Positions 60,445 to 64,000 of a stretch of DNA of 64,000 bases are shown in pieces (position 1 is the first letter of the stretch; each line of letters starts with the position of its first letter). Position numbers and translations under genes: made by a program. Under the pieces are notes generated by a model, which had not been told where the DNA came from, searched no databases, and worked only from the letters and a program-made list of their open reading frames with translations. Origin of the DNA: Caenorhabditis elegans (lineage: Eukaryota; Nematoda; Chromadorea; Rhabditida; Rhabditidae); the NCBI RefSeq assembly GCF_000002985.6, contig NC_003281.10, forward strand, positions 8,184,001 to 8,248,000. The letters run 5' to 3'.

Positions 60445-61624
60445 ATGGCAGATTTCACAGAGCAAACTTTGCGACAGAAGTTAACAAATTTATCAAACCA
60501 CCCTTCCTCAATTCAGACGACTTCTGCCTGGCTTTTGCAAAATCATAGCAATCGGGAATTGATCATTCGAGTTTGGCTAAAGGTATTTTATTCATATTGT
60601 ATCATTTTTTAGTGTTGTATTTCAGACAGTAAAGAAAGAAACACACGGCTCAAAAATTGTAAATCTTCTTTATGTGGCGAATGATGTAAGCCAAAATGCG
60701 AGAAAGACTTGCCCACAATTCAAGGACGAATTTTTTCCCGCAATAGAAAGTTCTTTCAGGTATTGGCATTTTCAAACGTCTAATCTCAAAATTAATTTCA
60801 GGCATGCAATCGAGTTGAAAAATGCAAAAGAAGTGGAACATGCAATTGGTAAACTGATCAATGTATGGAAAGATCGTCAGATATTCACTCCATCACAATG
60901 CAAACGGCTTCATGAAGTTCATCAACAAGTTAAGCTATCTGGAAGCTTCCCAACACCCGCAGTTGCGAACAAGGAACATGGAAAGGTGTGTGAATTTAAT
61001 AAATTCCAAAAGAATGCCAAAATGAGCTTAAGGTCGCTCAACCTAGTCAGTTCGTCGTTGAAGAAGCGAAAAAGAATGCACAAGATGTTTTGCTCAGTTT
61101 GAAGCGCCTTCAAAACCCGCCGAGCACGGAAAGAGAAATTCGCACAGAACTTTCAAAATATCCGGATAATATTTCGTGCCCAGAAAAGTTGCAGTCAGTT
61201 CGAAGTTCGCAAGAAGCACAGTCTCTGTTGGTCCAAAATGAAGAAGCTCTTCCGATGCTGGAGGAATATGTTAAAAGGTTTGATTGAAACTTTTGTGAAT
61301 TGATTTTGTACATTAACTTATGCTTTCAGGCTGAAAAACGAGACAAATGAACGCGAAACTCTCGAATCGAACTTGAATATGCTTATAGAAAATGTTAGAA
61401 TGAGCATTGAACATCACGAGAAATTGTGCAGAGAAGTTAAGCGTAGAGAAGATCGAATCAAGGCAGATTTGTTAGAGGTTTGAAAACTAGAAAATCAGTT
61501 TTTGCAGACTTGAATTGAATTTCAGGTTGAAAAAACATTCGAATCGTTGCCAGATTTGGCTGCTGAGATGCCAAATGCACCATTGCCAACACTTGAAGCT
61601 TTGTTCGAGAAGAGGAAAAAATAA
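60445..61624 (+). CDS. cids-1: CIDS-1, CID-domain protein (RPRD1 family)
   Basis: Exons 60445-60582, 60626-60759, 60802-60985, 61033-61277, 61330-61477 and 61526-61624 sum to 948 nt, 315 residues. Residues 1-130 form a CTD-interacting domain of the RPRD1/Rtt103 type (LWLIHHRK-like SAWLLQNHSN, LLYVANDVSQNARK, IGKLINVWKDRQIF). The C-terminal half is coiled coil (ETNERETLESNLNMLIENVR), as in RPRD1A/B. Family knowledge: it binds the phosphorylated RNA polymerase II tail and links elongation with termination. The message probably receives a spliced leader at the ATG. DRG2 follows 266 bp downstream on the same strand. Confidence 0.93.
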
Positions 61625-61890
61625 GTATCATACTACGTCATAATTATAACTTTACGATCTCAGTAGCTTTTACTGTACCCCCATTGTTGTATAATTTTTG
61701 TTCACTTTGATCTTTTACAATCGTGATCACCATTACCACATAAGTGCTTTATACGTTTTTCTTCTGAACCACCTTAAATGAATTTATTTTTTCTAAAATT
61801 CAAGTTAGTTCTATTATCTGAAAACGGTTCTTAACCAGTGTTTATCTCTGAAAGTTTGAAATTAATTGTTTAAAAGCTGATATTTTACAG

Positions 61891-63137
61891 ATGGGTATTC
61901 TGGAGAAAATTGCAGAAATCGAACATGAAATTTCAAGAACCCAAAAGAATAAAGCCACTGAATACCATTTGGGTCTTCTAAAAGCAAAGTTGGCAAAATA
62001 TCGTCAACAATTGTTAGAACCAACAGGCAAAGGAGGTGCCAAAGGAGAAGGATTCGATGTAATGAAAAGTGGAGATGCGAGAGTTGCAATGGTTGGATTT
62101 CCTTCCGTCGGAAAATCGACTCTATTGTCCTCAATGACTTCCACTCACTCAGAAGCTGCTGGATATGAATTCACAACTCTTACGTGCATTCCTGGTGTCA
62201 TCTCTTACAACGGAGCCAATATTCAATTGCTCGATCTTCCTGGAATCATTGAAGGAGCTTCTCAGGGAAAAGGAAGAGGAAGACAGGTTATCTCAGTTGC
62301 AAAAACTGCAGATTTAATTCTTATGATGCTTGATGCAGGAAAGAGTGACCAACAGAAGATGCTTTTGGAGCGAGAATTAGAAGCTGTTGGTATTCGATTA
62401 AACAAAAAGCCACCAAATATCTATGTCAAACAAAAGAAAGTTGGAGGCGTGAAATTCACAAATACTGTTCCGTTAACTCATTGTAATGAGAAATTGATTA
62501 TGACAGTATTGCACGAGTACAAGATTTTCAATGCTGACGTTATTTTCCGCGAGGATTGCACGTATGTTTTTTTTTAATTATCACTGAGCAGAAGTCCCAA
62601 ATTGATATATTTATTAATTACAGAGTCGATGAGTTTATTGATGTAATTCAAGGAAATCGTGTATACATGACGTGCCTCTATGTCTACAATAAAGTCGATC
62701 AAATTTCGATTGAAGAAATTGATCGATTAGCTAGAATGCCTCATCACGTCGTTATTTCATGTGAAATGAACCTCAATATGGACTACCTTTTAGAGAAAAT
62801 GTGGGAATATTTGGCATTAGTGAGAGTCTACACGAAGAAACCTGGAAACGCACCAGATCTTGGTAATTTTTAACGCTTAAAATTTGTATTTAAAATTCAC
62901 ATTAGGGTTAATCAATTTTCTCTCAATTCAAAAATGAAAATTTCAGGACCCGAAGACGGTATCATTCTCCGTGGTGGAGCCACTATCGAACATTGTTGCC
63001 ACGCCCTTCATCGTTCAATTGCTGCTCAACTCCGGTATGCCATCGTCTGGGGAACATCGACGAAATTCTCTCCGCAACGTGTCGGTCTTCATCATAAACT
63101 CGACCATGAAGATGTGATTCAGATTGTGAAGAAATAA
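61891..63137 (+). CDS. DRG2-type developmentally regulated GTPase
   Basis: Exons 61891-62561, 62624-62862 and 62947-63137 sum to 1101 nt, 366 residues, near identical in length to human DRG2. OBG/DRG GTPase motifs: G1 GFPSVGKS, G3 [10 protein letters not shown]4 NKVD, and a C-terminal TGS domain with [13 protein letters not shown] and [10 protein letters not shown]. The N-terminal helix-turn-helix starts [17 protein letters not shown]. The DRG2 rather than DRG1 assignment follows the [11 protein letters not shown]-like [16 protein letters not shown] segment. Family knowledge: it binds a DFRP2/RWDD1 partner and associates with ribosomes. ATTTTACAG sits immediately before the ATG; with the 266-bp gap to cids-1 and 213 bp to the next gene this fits an operon with SL2 trans-splicing. 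By position C02F5.3 (memory). Confidence 0.95.
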
Positions 63138-63350
63138 TTTTGTTACTACTGTTTAGTTTTTTAATTATTGTCTTCATAATTATTGCAAATTTCCGTTCTT
63201 TTTTTCTTGTTGATTTTTCCCAGCTGGCACCATGCGGTGATAAATTTTTATGTGTTTCATTCAACAGTTCATTCGTAATTTTCGGTTTTTTCCTTAAAAA
63301 ATATTTGTTTTAAAGATATTATCCGAATTAAACTTTACAAAAATATCCAG

Positions 63351-64000
63351 ATGAGAAGATTACCCTGGCTGATCCCATTCTTTCTCGTAAATATTTCAAA
63401 CGGAAACAACGAATTTCGAATAGAATTTGAAGTAAGCTGAGCAGTTTAATTTTGATTGTGATTTCCCAATTGCAGTATCCAAATAATGAAAAGTCGGAAA
63501 AATGCTTTGATTCATCAAAGGAAAATGACTTATTAGATCTTTTCTATGTATCAACAAATCCACTTGGACCTGTCGTCGAATGTCGTTTTCTTGAGAATTC
63601 CTTCATTTTATGTGAGGATCCAGTTCCACTCTACGGCCCTGGACAAACGGGACAGCAACCAGCAAATGAGAGTTTTCGAAATGAAGGAAAATGTCTGAAA
63701 ATGGGTGGATACAGAGCAGAGGACGTTGAGTTCACGAATGTCAAGTGCCGAGTTCTTCCGTGTATTGAATGTCATGGACCAAGAACGTTTACAAAGTCAA
63801 CACCTTGTATAATGTAAGCTTTTTTTGAAGCGAAACTCAACATTTTATTTTGATTGAAATATAAATAGCTATTAAAACCTGAGTTTCAAAAAAATTCTGG
63901 TCACACTGGTCTCGGCACGACAATTTTAGTTAAATGCAAAACGGCGTGCGCCTTTAAAAAGTACTGTAATTTCAAACTATATTTACTGCCGCAAATTTCG
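63351..64000 (+). CDS. TM2D2-like TM2-domain protein, 5' part (runs off right edge)
   Basis: Two exons are visible, 63351-63431 and 63476-63813; the coding sequence must continue beyond 64000. A signal peptide (MRRLPWLIPFFLVNIS) begins the protein. The ectodomain carries the spaced cysteines of the TM2D2 group: VECRFLENSFILCEDPV, GKCLKMGGYRAEDVEF, VKCRVLPCIECHGPRTF and TPCIM. In TM2D2 the next segment is the two-helix TM2 domain with a DRF motif, expected in the missing exons. Family knowledge: the fly TM2D proteins (almondex and relatives) influence Notch signalling. The ATG directly follows an ATATCCAG acceptor, 213 bp after the DRG2 stop. The last 100 bp of the window are repeat family B in the next intron. 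By position C02F5.13 (memory). Confidence 0.88.
63905..64000. repeat. Family B repeat, left arm, cut by window end
   Basis: GGTCTCGGCACGACAATTTT, then GTGCGCCTTTAAAAAG and TACTGTAATTTCAAAC repeat the left half of the element at 47479-47722. Confidence 0.8.

Noticed and set aside
1-64000. Bacterial-type features: CRISPR array, Shine-Dalgarno operons, plasmid or phage genes
   Set aside because: Spliced genes throughout, metazoan protein families and no regularly spaced identical repeats; nothing prokaryotic is present.

Overview
This window reads as nematode nuclear DNA, almost certainly Caenorhabditis elegans chromosome III (the unc-36 / unc-86 / C02F5 neighbourhood). The evidence is short AT-rich introns with TTTTCAG acceptors, acceptor sites placed directly before start codons (typical of spliced-leader trans-splicing), tight gene spacing, and several products recognisable from memory. 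These are UNC-36 (my assembled exons give 1249 codons), SNB-5-like synaptobrevin, UNC-86, RFS-1, FBXL-1, HENN-1, PBS-6 and CIDS-1. No database was searched. Exon borders were read by eye and tested by requiring the exon lengths to sum to an open frame.

Layout. 1-5313 (+): 3' part of a spectrin-repeat/alpha-actinin-like protein. 5488-7275 (+): an unrecognised gene. 7998-9612 (+): a small CCCH zinc-finger protein with a PP1-docking motif. 10040-17105 (-): unc-36, the voltage-gated calcium channel alpha2/delta subunit. 19091-21114 (+): synaptobrevin, with a dead mariner element in its second intron. 21256-25846 (-): a divergent family C receptor. 29084-32626 (-): unc-86, with about 5.5 kb of upstream non-coding DNA. 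38112-39792 (+): a broken PP1-type phosphatase. 41105-42022 (+): MOB4/phocein. 42502-43429 (+): rfs-1. 45873-48140 (+): fbxl-1. 48658-50471 (+): henn-1. 50617-51566 (-): a small unknown protein. 52212-52857 (+): a four-span membrane protein. 52984-55397 (-): two tandem tetraspanins. 56944-58869 (-): a C2H2 protein. 59223-60092 (-): proteasome beta6. 60445-64000 (+): a probable operon of cids-1, DRG2 GTPase and a TM2D2-like protein (cut by the window end).

The genes do not form one pathway. They are a normal gene-dense worm autosomal stretch: neuronal genes on the left (unc-36, synaptobrevin, family C receptor, unc-86), and housekeeping, RNA and DNA-repair genes on the right. The most interesting points are: a 19-nt microexon in fbxl-1 that decides whether the protein ends in a prenylation-type CVIL tail or not; three introns whose reading frame requires a GC donor (unc-36, the family C receptor, henn-1); a PNUTS-like architecture in the small CCCH protein; a PP1 paralogue with several disabling lesions; and a perfect 54-bp palindrome nested in a larger inverted repeat upstream of unc-86. 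I saw no CRISPR array, rRNA or convincing tRNA.
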